From Bacteroidales bacterium H4 (GTDB lineage: Bacteria; Bacteroidota; Bacteroidia; Bacteroidales; Muribaculaceae), in NCBI GenBank assembly GCA_001701165.1, contig DAAP01000020.1:1-20580 (forward strand): DNA of 20,580 bases. The letters are read 5' to 3'. Below are positions 1 through 6,615 of this stretch, piece after piece; the first letter of the stretch is position 1, and each line of letters starts with the position of its first letter. The notes under the pieces are model-generated. The model did not search any database and was not told the DNA's origin. It was given only the letters and a program-made list of their open reading frames with translations. The position numbers were made by a program, and so were the translations under genes.

Positions 1-103
1 TGAGTGATAAAGTCAGGAAAATTACAGTCGTATCCGTAGCCTGACAATACCTATTTTTGAGTATTTTGTGTCGCTAAATATCCGCTATATCAATAAAGAT
101 GTG

Positions 104-111
104 TACCTTTG
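104..111 (+). promoter_or_regulatory. candidate -7 promoter element of the DUF4465 lipoprotein gene
   Basis: TACCTTTG matches the Bacteroidetes -7 consensus TAnnTTTG exactly and lies 38 nt before the ATG at 150. No TTTG is found 19-21 nt upstream, so the -33 half is missing or degenerate. The call rests on the -7 box and its position only. Confidence 0.4.
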
Positions 112-149
112 TGTCATCAAAAAAATAATTACCACAAACAATAATAGCA

Positions 150-962
150 ATGAAACATCTTCACAACCTCTTGACACTCGTTGCTTTGGCATGCCTTACG
201 TTTGGTATGACCGCATGTAACGATGATGATGACGACCCCGACAGCATCGACTTGGTGTACAACTTCGGCAGGGAAGCCAAAGAGTATAACGCCGACGGCT
301 ATTGGACCGAAGTTCTCAACCCCGAACAAGGCCCTCTTGGGTATACCGGCGTAACCATATCGCACAGCGTTTTGGTATCTGAATTCGGAGGAGTCAAGTA
401 CTACTCGTGGTCCGGCTTCTGCCCCTCCAAAGTTTCGGACCTGAAGGACTACACGGCTGAAGGCACTTGGGTGGATCACCAGTATGCAGCCATGCCCGGC
501 AAGGGTTTCACAACTCCCAACTATCTCGTGGGTTACTGGAATACCTCCGAAAAGCTCGATGGGAATATCGCAACCCCCAGCTGCTATATCAAATTCGATA
601 GCGAGGTCGCCTTACTCAGCACTCGTATAGCCAATACCACATGGGGCTACTTCGCAATGAAGAACGGCGATGCATACAGCACGCCCTTTGGTCAGGACGA
701 CTACTGCAACGTTATCATCTACGGACGTCTTCGCGGCGTGAGCGTGGGTTCGATTAAGGTTCCCCTCGCTTACAAGGGCAAGATTTTTGACTCGTGGATA
801 GGTGTCGACCTCTCCGGACTGGGTACCGTGGACGAGCTCGTATTCCAGATGGAATCCAGCGACAATTCCACTTTCAACGGAGTTTCGTATATGAACAACC
901 CGGCATACTTCTGCATCACCGACCTGTATACGCGATTCTACAAATCCCCGATAAAACAATAA
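150..962 (+). CDS. DUF4465 domain lipoprotein, probably surface-exposed
   Basis: The product has 270 residues. The first 22 form a lipoprotein signal peptide (K2, hydrophobic core, lipobox M-T-A-C with C23). C23 is followed by N and five aspartates, which resembles the acidic lipoprotein export signal that sends Bacteroidetes lipoproteins to the cell surface. The rest fits the DUF4465 family: a YYSWSGF stretch near residues 90-96, a HQYAAMPGKG stretch near 111-120, and a C-terminal DSWIGVDLSGLG plus PAYFCITDLY block. The function of DUF4465 is not established; such proteins are often encoded near outer-membrane uptake genes, but none lie here. The gene stands alone, with a -7 box upstream and an intrinsic terminator directly downstream. 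The family call comes from recalled motifs and was not searched. Confidence 0.85.
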   Translation: MKHLHNLLTLVALACLTFGMTACNDDDDDPDSIDLVYNFGREAKEYNADGYWTEVLNPEQGPLGYTGVTISHSVLVSEFGGVKYYSWSGFCPSKVSDLKDYTAEGTWVDHQYAAMPGKGFTTPNYLVGYWNTSEKLDGNIATPSCYIKFDSEVALLSTRIANTTWGYFAMKNGDAYSTPFGQDDYCNVIIYGRLRGVSVGSIKVPLAYKGKIFDSWIGVDLSGLGTVDELVFQMESSDNSTFNGVSYMNNPAYFCITDLYTRFYKSPIKQ

Positions 963-989
963 TTTAGCCGATACGGCAGAAAAAACATG

Positions 990-1020
990 GGCGATCGGGC
1001 ATTCCGGTCGCCTTTTTTTT
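990..1020 (+). terminator. intrinsic terminator of the DUF4465 lipoprotein gene
   Basis: A 9-bp stem (GGCGATCGG with CCGGTCGCC, one T-G wobble) closes a 5-nt loop (GCATT) and is followed at once by eight T. It lies 28 nt after the stop codon and makes the upstream gene a single transcription unit. Confidence 0.88.
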
Positions 1021-1056
1021 ATGCTCGACTATGGCATCCATACCGAAAAAATGACG

Positions 1057-1064
1057 TATATTTG
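1057..1064 (+). promoter_or_regulatory. candidate -7 promoter element for the small lipoprotein/SUI1 pair
   Basis: TATATTTG is an exact TAnnTTTG match, 38 nt before the ATG at 1103 and just after the upstream terminator. No TTTG sits at the right distance for a -33 box, so confidence is limited. Confidence 0.4.
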
Positions 1065-1102
1065 CATCGGTCAAAAGGCGCTTCCACGCCGGGAGCGTCG
1101 TT

Positions 1103-1606
1103 ATGCAAACACCCAAGATGTTTCTTACCTACCATACCATAACCAACGGCATTTTGCGGCGCTTGTTGCCGCTGATAATAATTATACTGACCGTCGCGCT
1201 ACCCTCCTGCGAGGGCGGTGAGGACACGGAGGGTGATCTTGTACTCGCCGAGAGCGCCATGCATGAAGGTCGCTATGGAGAGGCCGCTGAGATATGCCGT
1301 GACATTCTCCAAAAGACGGACAGTACGGCTATCACCGTCAATCAGATGTGCCGCATAGCCGTCGTGTATGCCACGGCTGCGGACAATGATTGCGACAACG
1401 AATTGAATATGGCGCGTGCCGCCGATTGCTTCCGGCGTGCCGCTTCTGTCAGCGCCGACTCGGTATCCGTGTTTCTTAACAGTCTGAGTGTTGAGGAGCA
1501 GAGCATTGCCAATATGGCGCATCGCTTGGCCCTGGGCACGCATTCGGACTTGCGCGACTACGAGGATTACGTACCCGACAGCATAGACGTGCATGTCCAT
1601 GAGTGA
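1103..1606 (+). CDS. small helical (TPR-like) lipoprotein, function unknown
   Basis: This is a 167-residue product. An arginine pair and a hydrophobic stretch (residues 19-33) lead to the lipobox V-A-L-P-S-C with C36, followed by the acidic run EGGEDTEGD. The mature part is alanine-rich and helical. Its first repeat (about residues 46-75) has the spacing of a tetratricopeptide helix pair (A-E-S-A-M-H-E-G-R-Y-G-E-A-A-E), and a second one may cover 85-115. No enzymatic motif is visible. A second ATG at 1118 is an equally possible start; neither has a ribosome binding site. The 3' end overlaps the next gene by 14 nt, which suggests translational coupling with the SUI1-like factor. Lipoprotein status is well supported; the TPR assignment is tentative. 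Confidence 0.72.
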   Translation: MQTPKMFLTYHTITNGILRRLLPLIIIILTVALPSCEGGEDTEGDLVLAESAMHEGRYGEAAEICRDILQKTDSTAITVNQMCRIAVVYATAADNDCDNELNMARAADCFRRAASVSADSVSVFLNSLSVEEQSIANMAHRLALGTHSDLRDYEDYVPDSIDVHVHE

Positions 1607-1967
1607 CGACTGGAAAGACGCATTGGCGGTAATTCGCGCCGCCGTAACGCCCGGGGAGGATGATTCAGCACGGTCGGCAGACGATGGCATCGAGCCGATG
1701 GATACTGCCGGAGGGCCGACCGATGGTGTCAAGGCATGGACTCTCGAAATAATATACGAGCGCAAAGGCCGTGGCGGTCATCCGGCCACCATTGTGGTAT
1801 GTCCGCAAGGTATGTCCGATGATGATGTGGATGCCTTGGCCGGCACGCTGCGCCGACGCCTCGGGGTGGGTGGCAGCGCCCGTGGTGGTGAGATATTGTT
1901 GCAGGGCGACCGTCGAGACGCTTTGCGCACCATGCTGCCGAGCCTCGGGTTCAAGACCAAAGGCTGA
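1593..1967 (+). CDS. yciH: SUI1/eIF1-like translation initiation factor family protein (YciH-like)
   Basis: The 124-residue product has a disordered acidic N-terminus (residues 1-45) followed by a SUI1 domain (about 47-123). The core is recognisable: E-R-K-G-R-G-G-H-P-A-T near 56-66, then helix LAGTLRRRLGVGGSARGGEI near 82-101, and LQGDRRDALRTMLPSLGFKTKG at the end. E. coli YciH shares the basic K-G-R loop, the L-G-x-G-G turn and the Q-G-D-x-R motif. Eukaryotic eIF1 acts at the small ribosomal subunit to control start-codon choice; bacterial YciH has been linked to inhibition of translation under stress. The start overlaps the preceding lipoprotein gene, with ATG codons at 1593 and 1599. The gene ends 111 nt before the AddA helicase start. 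Confidence 0.88.
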   Translation: MSMSDDWKDALAVIRAAVTPGEDDSARSADDGIEPMDTAGGPTDGVKAWTLEIIYERKGRGGHPATIVVCPQGMSDDDVDALAGTLRRRLGVGGSARGGEILLQGDRRDALRTMLPSLGFKTKG

Positions 1968-2045
1968 CAAATACGCATTTCGTCACGCCTCGGTTCTTGC
2001 CGATGCCGACAAAACTCGTATTACAATTTCACATCCGCCCAACCA

Positions 2046-2054
2046 TATAATTTG
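2046..2054 (+). promoter_or_regulatory. weak candidate -7 promoter element before the AddA-like helicase
   Basis: TATAATTTG resembles TAnnTTTG with one extra base between TA and TTTG. It lies 25 nt before the ATG at 2079, which would give a short leader and argues against the TTG codon at 2052 as the start. No clear -33 box is seen. Confidence 0.25.
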
Positions 2055-2078
2055 CATCCACCAAATCCGTACCACACC

Positions 2079-5000
2079 ATGTCCCACTTGACCATATACA
2101 AAGCTTCTGCCGGGTCCGGCAAGACATATACGCTTACGCTGCAATATATTACGTTGCTTTTGGGCGTCAAAGATGCTGACGGCGTATACCATCTTAACCA
2201 CAAAGAATGTCTGCCGCAAGGCGAGGGCGTGCAGCGTCGCCGCCATCGCCATATCTTGGCGGTGACCTTCACCAATAAGGCTACGGAAGAGATGAAGCAG
2301 CGCATACTCAAGGAATTGCAGGATTTGGCTGATGAACCGGAGGTCGGGGCAAAGGATGCCGCGTATGCGATGGCATTGACGGATTTGTTTGGATGTACGC
2401 GCCGGCAGTTGGCCGAGGCTGCCAACGATGCTATGCGTCAGATCATATTCGATTACAGCCAGTTCCATGTCAGCACTATCGATGCTTTTTTTCAGAATGT
2501 GCTGCGTTCTATGGCCTTTGAATTCGAACGTCAAGGCGACTACGATATCACCATGGATTCGGATGCGGTCATCAATTTTGCCATAGACGGGCTGCTCGAA
2601 GAGTTTAATATGGCAGATGCTCGTCAGCGCAATACCGAATTGCGCCCGTTGAACGACTGGATACTCCGTAAGATGGAAGAGGCAGTGCGCGAAGGCAGAG
2701 ATTTCAATATCTTCCAGTCCAAGGGTACGGTGCGACGCGACATTGTTGAGTTTGTTCACAGTTTTTTTGACGAGGGCTTTGTCGAGTATAGCAAAGCCAT
2801 GGGCGAATGGCTGGGACGCGACGATGCCATACAGAATTTTAAGGATGCGGTAGACGACAAAATCAAGAGCCTTAAAGCGCAATTGGCCATGCAGATGGAT
2901 GCGGCGAGGAATGCCGTGGGTGGACGCAAGCTAAAGGGCGAAATCTCTAATATCTTGAAGAATAATGAGCCGTCGAATCCCGAAACCAAATACTATAAGA
3001 GGGCGATGGCGGCCGTTTTCGAAGAGATGCCGTTCGGTTCGGCGGATATTTTCAAAGATTACACGCCCACGCCTGCCGAGGCACAGCCAATCCTGGCTGC
3101 GCTCAATTCTTATGCCAAGTATTGGGCTGACATCAAGACTCTTGAGATGCTGAGAAAATATATAGGCATGTACGGACTGCAGAAACTGGTGCTGGACCGC
3201 GTCGAGCAATGGCGTCGAGACAACAATGTCTTGTTGCTGAGCGATGCTGCCGACCTCATAAGCCGATTTGTGTCCAAGGATGATGTGCCCTTTATGTACG
3301 AGCGCATGGGCGTCGACCTGAGGCACTTTCTGATAGACGAGTTCCAGGATACATCGCGTCTGCAATGGAACAACTTTCGCCCACTGTTGTGCAATAGTCT
3401 TGCCTCGGGATTTGACAACTTGATTATCGGCGACGAAAAGCAGTCGATATATCGTTTCCGCAACTCGGATTCTTCGCTGCTGCAGCACGAAGTTGCTGAC
3501 GAATTCTCCGCAGACTATCAATTGAAAGGGGTCAATCCCGGCGAGAACACCAATCACCGCAGCGCCGTCGAAATCGTACGCTTTAACAATACGCTGTTCC
3601 ATTATATCGCCAAGCACATAGAATTGCCCGGCAAGACCCATTTTGATAGCTTCGACAATGTCATACAGGATATCCCGGAGCGTCATCGCGACCTGCATGG
3701 TGCGGTGCGTATCCATATTCCGCCCAAGAAGGAAAAAGACGCGGGCGCTGCCACGGACGTTGCGGATACGAATGATGTTGAAGATGAGTCCGTGGAGGCT
3801 GCAATGATTAAAAGTATTAGACGCCAGCACGATGAGGGCGGATACCGCTGGGGCGATATCGCCGTGCTCACCGACACCAACAGTCAGGCTTCGGGGTGCG
3901 TAGCCGCACTTATCGATGCGGGCATTCCGGTGATGTCTGCCGATGCGCTCGAGATTGACCGCGCCCGAAGTGTCGTTTTTGTCATCGGCATCATACGCCT
4001 TATTGCCAATCTATGGAACATAACCGATAAGGCCACGGACAAAGATCAAAAGACACGCCGCGTGCGCGCTTCGATGATGTTGTGCCGATTCGAGTTGGCC
4101 CTGTATCGCAATGATATGAATGGCGGAGCGGATGCTGACGGGGATACCTTTGTGAAAACCATCGAGGAGGTTATGGACGACTTGGCCAATGGTCGCATGG
4201 GCGATGACTTCCGCGAGCAGCTGGAACACATTGTGTCGCTGCATCCGTCGACGTTGATGTCTTTGGCGGACATGATTGTCGCCACCTTCGTGCCGCCGGA
4301 AATGGCGCAGCGCGAAAAGGTTTACCTGAGCGCACTATCGGACACGCTGATGGACTACTCCAACCTGTACGGCAACGACATCTACGATTTCCTGAATTGG
4401 TGGGATCGACAATCCAAGCATCCCACCATCAAAGCCTCGGGCGATACAGATGCCGTCAACGTAGTCACCATACACTCGGCCAAGGGCTTGCAATATCCGT
4501 GCGTGCACTTGCCATATATGGACTTCGAGCTCATCAGCATACGCAGCGAAAGCGAATGGGTAACATCGAAAGATCTCAAAGATTTAATCCCGGGCGAGGT
4601 CCTGCCCCCGGCGGTGTTTATAAGCTATAGCAAGGCTATGGATGATTATCATACGAGCTTCAAGGACGCCTATATGAAGAATTGTCGCGCCAAAGCCACC
4701 GACAGCATTAATAAGGCCTACGTAGCCCTTACGCGTCCCGAACGCGAATTGGATATATATATCAGCCCCAAATCATCGCAGGCACTGACACGCGATAAGG
4801 ACACGGGCGCCATCACTGCTGTCGGTTTGGAGGCTAATAAGCCGTTTGATGTCATCTTGGTCAATGCTGTTGCCGCCATTGATAACAATACGCCCGTGCC
4901 CGAAGGTTACGAAGGTCGCGACCCGGCGGTCACCGAGGCCCTGGCCGAACATTTTGAGAGCGCGACGGAGTATGTCTACGGCGCCGACACGCATCCCGAG

Positions 5001-5702
5001 TATGACAAGGACGAGAAAGACGATACGGCCGATGACCTGAACTACGGCACGTACATACGCGATGATACGGCCATAGTCACGCGCGTGGATGCAATCACGC
5101 GCATAGATGATGGCGAGGAAGGCTTTGATGACGAGGATGACGAACCGGCGCCCCCCGAAGCGCATGTCCTGGTGGACGGAATTTACGAAAGCGAGGAGAT
5201 ACGACAAGCCGCTATACGCGGCAAAGTGCTGCACGAAGTATTCAGCGGTATACGCCGTCCCGAGGATGTGGATGATGACGAGGTGATGATACCGTTGTGC
5301 CGTTGTGCCAGTGCGCATTACCTGCGCCATACGCATAACTACAAGACTTATTTGGACGACTTGAGAGCCCTTTTCGGCGATGGCGGCACTAATGACGCCG
5401 GACTGCGACGCTGGTTTGTGGAGACGGACGATAGCATGGAAGAGCAGCCCATATTTGTGCCGCCCGTGCATCCGGAGGACGAGGACGACATCGGCCGGCT
5501 GCTGCGCCCGGACCGCGTGGTGATACACGAAGGCGTCATGGAAGTCGTCGATTTCAAATTTACTACCCGTGAATATCCCGCCCATCATCGGCAAGTCTAC
5601 GAATATTGCCGCATCCTTCACATGATATATCCCGAGTATCCCATAAAAGGATACCTGTGGTATATGGACCGCCATACCGTAGTTCCCGTCAAGCTCGACT
5701 GA
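2079..5702 (+). CDS. addA: UvrD/AddA-type helicase-nuclease (double-strand break processing)
   Basis: The 1207-residue product is a superfamily 1A helicase fused to a RecB-family nuclease. Motifs in order: Walker A ASAGSGKT (9-16); motif Ia TFTNKATEEM (near 63-72); motif II DEFQDT (D420, E421); motif III GDEKQSIYRFR (451-461); motif V TIHSAKGLQYP (797-807); motif VI YVALTRPERELD (881-892). The C-terminal nuclease is intact: H1052 in VLHEVF, D1145 in RPDR, D1158-F-K1160, and the QVYEY box (1172-1176). AddA with AddB resects double-strand ends for RecA loading in Bacteroidetes and Firmicutes. AddB, often adjacent, is absent from this window. An acidic insert of about 60 residues (near 970-1030) looks disordered. 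ATG 2079 is preferred over the upstream in-frame TTG because homologous proteins begin just before the Walker A strand. Confidence 0.9.
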   Translation: MSHLTIYKASAGSGKTYTLTLQYITLLLGVKDADGVYHLNHKECLPQGEGVQRRRHRHILAVTFTNKATEEMKQRILKELQDLADEPEVGAKDAAYAMALTDLFGCTRRQLAEAANDAMRQIIFDYSQFHVSTIDAFFQNVLRSMAFEFERQGDYDITMDSDAVINFAIDGLLEEFNMADARQRNTELRPLNDWILRKMEEAVREGRDFNIFQSKGTVRRDIVEFVHSFFDEGFVEYSKAMGEWLGRDDAIQNFKDAVDDKIKSLKAQLAMQMDAARNAVGGRKLKGEISNILKNNEPSNPETKYYKRAMAAVFEEMPFGSADIFKDYTPTPAEAQPILAALNSYAKYWADIKTLEMLRKYIGMYGLQKLVLDRVEQWRRDNNVLLLSDAADLISRFVSKDDVPFMYERMGVDLRHFLIDEFQDTSRLQWNNFRPLLCNSLASGFDNLIIGDEKQSIYRFRNSDSSLLQHEVADEFSADYQLKGVNPGENTNHRSAVEIVRFNNTLFHYIAKHIELPGKTHFDSFDNVIQDIPERHRDLHGAVRIHIPPKKEKDAGAATDVADTNDVEDESVEAAMIKSIRRQHDEGGYRWGDIAVLTDTNSQASGCVAALIDAGIPVMSADALEIDRARSVVFVIGIIRLIANLWNITDKATDKDQKTRRVRASMMLCRFELALYRNDMNGGADADGDTFVKTIEEVMDDLANGRMGDDFREQLEHIVSLHPSTLMSLADMIVATFVPPEMAQREKVYLSALSDTLMDYSNLYGNDIYDFLNWWDRQSKHPTIKASGDTDAVNVVTIHSAKGLQYPCVHLPYMDFELISIRSESEWVTSKDLKDLIPGEVLPPAVFISYSKAMDDYHTSFKDAYMKNCRAKATDSINKAYVALTRPERELDIYISPKSSQALTRDKDTGAITAVGLEANKPFDVILVNAVAAIDNNTPVPEGYEGRDPAVTEALAEHFESATEYVYGADTHPEYDKDEKDDTADDLNYGTYIRDDTAIVTRVDAITRIDDGEEGFDDEDDEPAPPEAHVLVDGIYESEEIRQAAIRGKVLHEVFSGIRRPEDVDDDEVMIPLCRCASAHYLRHTHNYKTYLDDLRALFGDGGTNDAGLRRWFVETDDSMEEQPIFVPPVHPEDEDDIGRLLRPDRVVIHEGVMEVVDFKFTTREYPAHHRQVYEYCRILHMIYPEYPIKGYLWYMDRHTVVPVKLD

Positions 5703-5837
5703 GCTTATAGCGGATCTTGTGAGAGTGATATGAATTATGAGATTTATATCGTAGTAAGCATAGAAATCGTAGAATCTATTAGAATTAGTTGGGGGTGTGC
5801 TGGAATTTATGAGGGCTATGTCATTGCTCCTATAGTT

Positions 5838-5866
5838 CCCATAATTCCGATAATATCAATTATGGG
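5838..5866. repeat. 9-bp perfect inverted repeat in the intergenic region
   Basis: CCCATAATT (5838-5846) and AATTATGGG (5858-5866) are exact reverse complements around an 11-nt spacer. No T tract follows on either strand, so it is not a standard intrinsic terminator. It could be an RNA hairpin or a regulator site; nothing more can be said. Confidence 0.55.
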
Positions 5867-5879
5867 TCGGTATAGGCAC

Positions 5880-5903
5880 AAAAAAAACGCGTGTTGACGC
5901 GTT
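5880..5903 (-). terminator. intrinsic terminator of the predicted small RNA
   Basis: On the minus strand a perfect 7-bp stem (AACGCGT / ACGCGTT) with a CAAC loop runs straight into eight T (the A run 5880-5887 on +, two of which also pair in the stem). On the plus strand the same hairpin lacks a T tract, so the direction is minus. Confidence 0.82.
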
Positions 5904-6054
5904 CGAATTTGTGCGCGGCACATTTCTGTGCCTTGCTGTCCGAGGACGCCCGGATGGCGCCGCTCGGGGTTGCTTTTCGTGGATTTGTTTGTGTGTTAAT
6001 TAGTAAAAACTATATCTATATATTACCCTATGAGAAACCATGTATTAGATTTTT
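5880..6054 (-). ncRNA. predicted ~175-nt structured small RNA with its own promoter and terminator
   Basis: On the minus strand a perfect promoter (6061-6093) predicts a start near 6050-6056, and an intrinsic terminator ends at about 5880. Between them, no ORF longer than 13 codons is apparent. From 5' to 3' the RNA has an A/U-rich half; a GC-rich stem closed by CCGAG/CTCGG (5963-5967 with 5940-5944) with an inner CGCC/GGCG helix; a perfect 6-bp hairpin GGCACA-GAAA-TGTGCC (5917-5932) with a GNRA tetraloop on this strand only; and the terminator hairpin. A 13-codon ORF (6041 down to 6000) starts about 13 nt into the transcript. No minus-strand gene follows, so this is not an obvious attenuator. 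I do not recognise an SRP, 6S, tmRNA or RNase P signature. The transcript itself is an inference. Confidence 0.55.
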
Positions 6055-6060
6055 CTGATG

Positions 6061-6093
6061 CAAAGGTAGACAAATGCTGTGATTGCATCCAAA
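6061..6093 (-). promoter_or_regulatory. perfect Bacteroidetes promoter driving the predicted small RNA
   Basis: Read on the minus strand: TTTG (CAAA at 6090-6093 on +), 21 nt, then TACCTTTG (6061-6068). Both boxes match the Bacteroidetes primary sigma consensus exactly and the spacing falls in the known range. Confidence 0.75.
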
Positions 6094-6266
6094 TTTCCCA
6101 CGTTAAATATCTTTAATTAAGCTTATTTGTGGCATTTTGTCCGAATTTCGGCCCTTTTAATGCCCCTTTTGATGCCTGTTGCGGCGCAATCGGCGCAAAA
6201 AATGCACACAAGTATACCAATCAAATAGATGGGCGGGGTGGGGTCGGTACGAACAAAAGCCAGTAA

Positions 6267-6307
6267 CCCGAGATAGTCCCGTATATCCCCCGAGATAGTC
6301 CCGTATA
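6267..6307. repeat. 22-bp-period direct repeat, two exact 19-nt units
   Basis: A 19-nt unit starting CCCGAGATAG and ending CCCGTATA occurs at 6267-6285 and again, identically, at 6289-6307. A degraded third copy (CCGAGACAACCCGTCGG) follows near 6313-6329. The repeat lies just beyond the tRNA-Gln terminator. Its role is unknown; two units are too few to call a CRISPR. Confidence 0.6.
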
Positions 6308-6330
6308 AAACTCCGAGACAACCCGTCGGC

Positions 6331-6382
6331 AAAAAAGAAGAAAGAAACCATTCGGCCATGCGGCTTTGAGGCTTCCTTCTTC
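6331..6382 (-). terminator. intrinsic terminator downstream of tRNA-Gln
   Basis: On the minus strand GAAGAAGGAAGCC (6382-6370) pairs with GGTTTCTTTCTTC (6349-6337) over 13 positions with two G-T wobbles. A 20-nt loop lies between the arms, and six T follow. It starts about 8 nt after the tRNA 3' end. Confidence 0.75.
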
Positions 6383-6390
6383 TCGGATAG

Positions 6391-6461
6391 TAGTCTTACC
6401 AGGATTCGAACCTAGACAGACAGAACCAAAAACTGTAGTGCTACCATTACACCATAAGACT
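6391..6461 (-). tRNA. tRNA-Gln, anticodon UUG
   Basis: The 71-nt cloverleaf on the minus strand is clear. The 7-bp acceptor stem AGTCTTA/TAAGACT is perfect, with discriminator A at 6391. The D arm is GTG/CAC around TAATGGTAG. The anticodon arm is ACAGT / TCTGT with loop TTTTGGT, giving anticodon TTG (6427-6429 on +); its last stem pair is T-T. The T arm is CTAGG-TTCGAAT-CCTGG. CCA is not encoded. The gene has its own promoter and terminator, so it is transcribed alone, divergently from the ATPase island. Confidence 0.96.
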
Positions 6462-6502
6462 ATCGTGATGCCCAAGCGCAACGCTTCGCGCCTTAAGCGC
6501 TG

Positions 6503-6534
6503 CAAAGTTACGCATAATTCCCCGTTCCCACAAA
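6503..6534 (-). promoter_or_regulatory. perfect promoter of tRNA-Gln
   Basis: On the minus strand: TTTG (6531-6534), 20 nt, TAACTTTG (6503-6510). The predicted start lies about 35 nt before the tRNA 5' end. A/T-rich runs (ATTTTTT-CCG-AAAAAAT at 6535-6551) sit directly upstream and may act as an UP-like element. Confidence 0.78.
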
Positions 6535-6574
6535 ATTTTTTCCGAAAAAATAGTATTGTAAGATGAAATATAAT

Positions 6575-6582
6575 TATCTTTG
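6575..6582 (+). promoter_or_regulatory. candidate -7 promoter element of the ATPase island
   Basis: TATCTTTG matches TAnnTTTG exactly, 33 nt before the ATG at 6616. The nearest -33-like box, ATTG, is only 16 nt upstream, so the promoter may be weak or activator-dependent. It is divergent from the tRNA-Gln promoter. Confidence 0.5.
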
Positions 6583-6615
6583 TGTAATAAATAAATTATT
6601 ACTTAAGCTTCCTGT

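Noticed and set aside
1199..1765. 188-codon open frame on the minus strand
   Set aside because: It is a GC-rich shadow of the lipoprotein and SUI1-like genes; the plus-strand proteins have clear signal and domain features and the minus product does not.
2052..2078. TTG start adding nine residues to the AddA-like helicase
   Set aside because: The codon overlaps the candidate -7 box and homologous helicases begin just before the Walker A strand, so the ATG at 2079 fits better.
5838..5866. Intrinsic terminator for addA
   Set aside because: The inverted repeat is perfect but is AT-rich, has an 11-nt loop and no T tract on the plus strand.
5880..6054. SRP, 6S, tmRNA or RNase P RNA
   Set aside because: I could not see the GGAAGCAGC-type SRP loop, a 6S-like long closing helix, tRNA-like ends or RNase P core motifs.
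6267..6307. CRISPR array
   Set aside because: There are only two exact 19-nt units separated by 3 nt, with no spacers of normal length and no cas genes.
6391..6461. tRNA 3' end as attachment site of the island
   Set aside because: The tRNA 3' end points away from the island, no duplicated tRNA end was found at the far side and no integrase gene is present.
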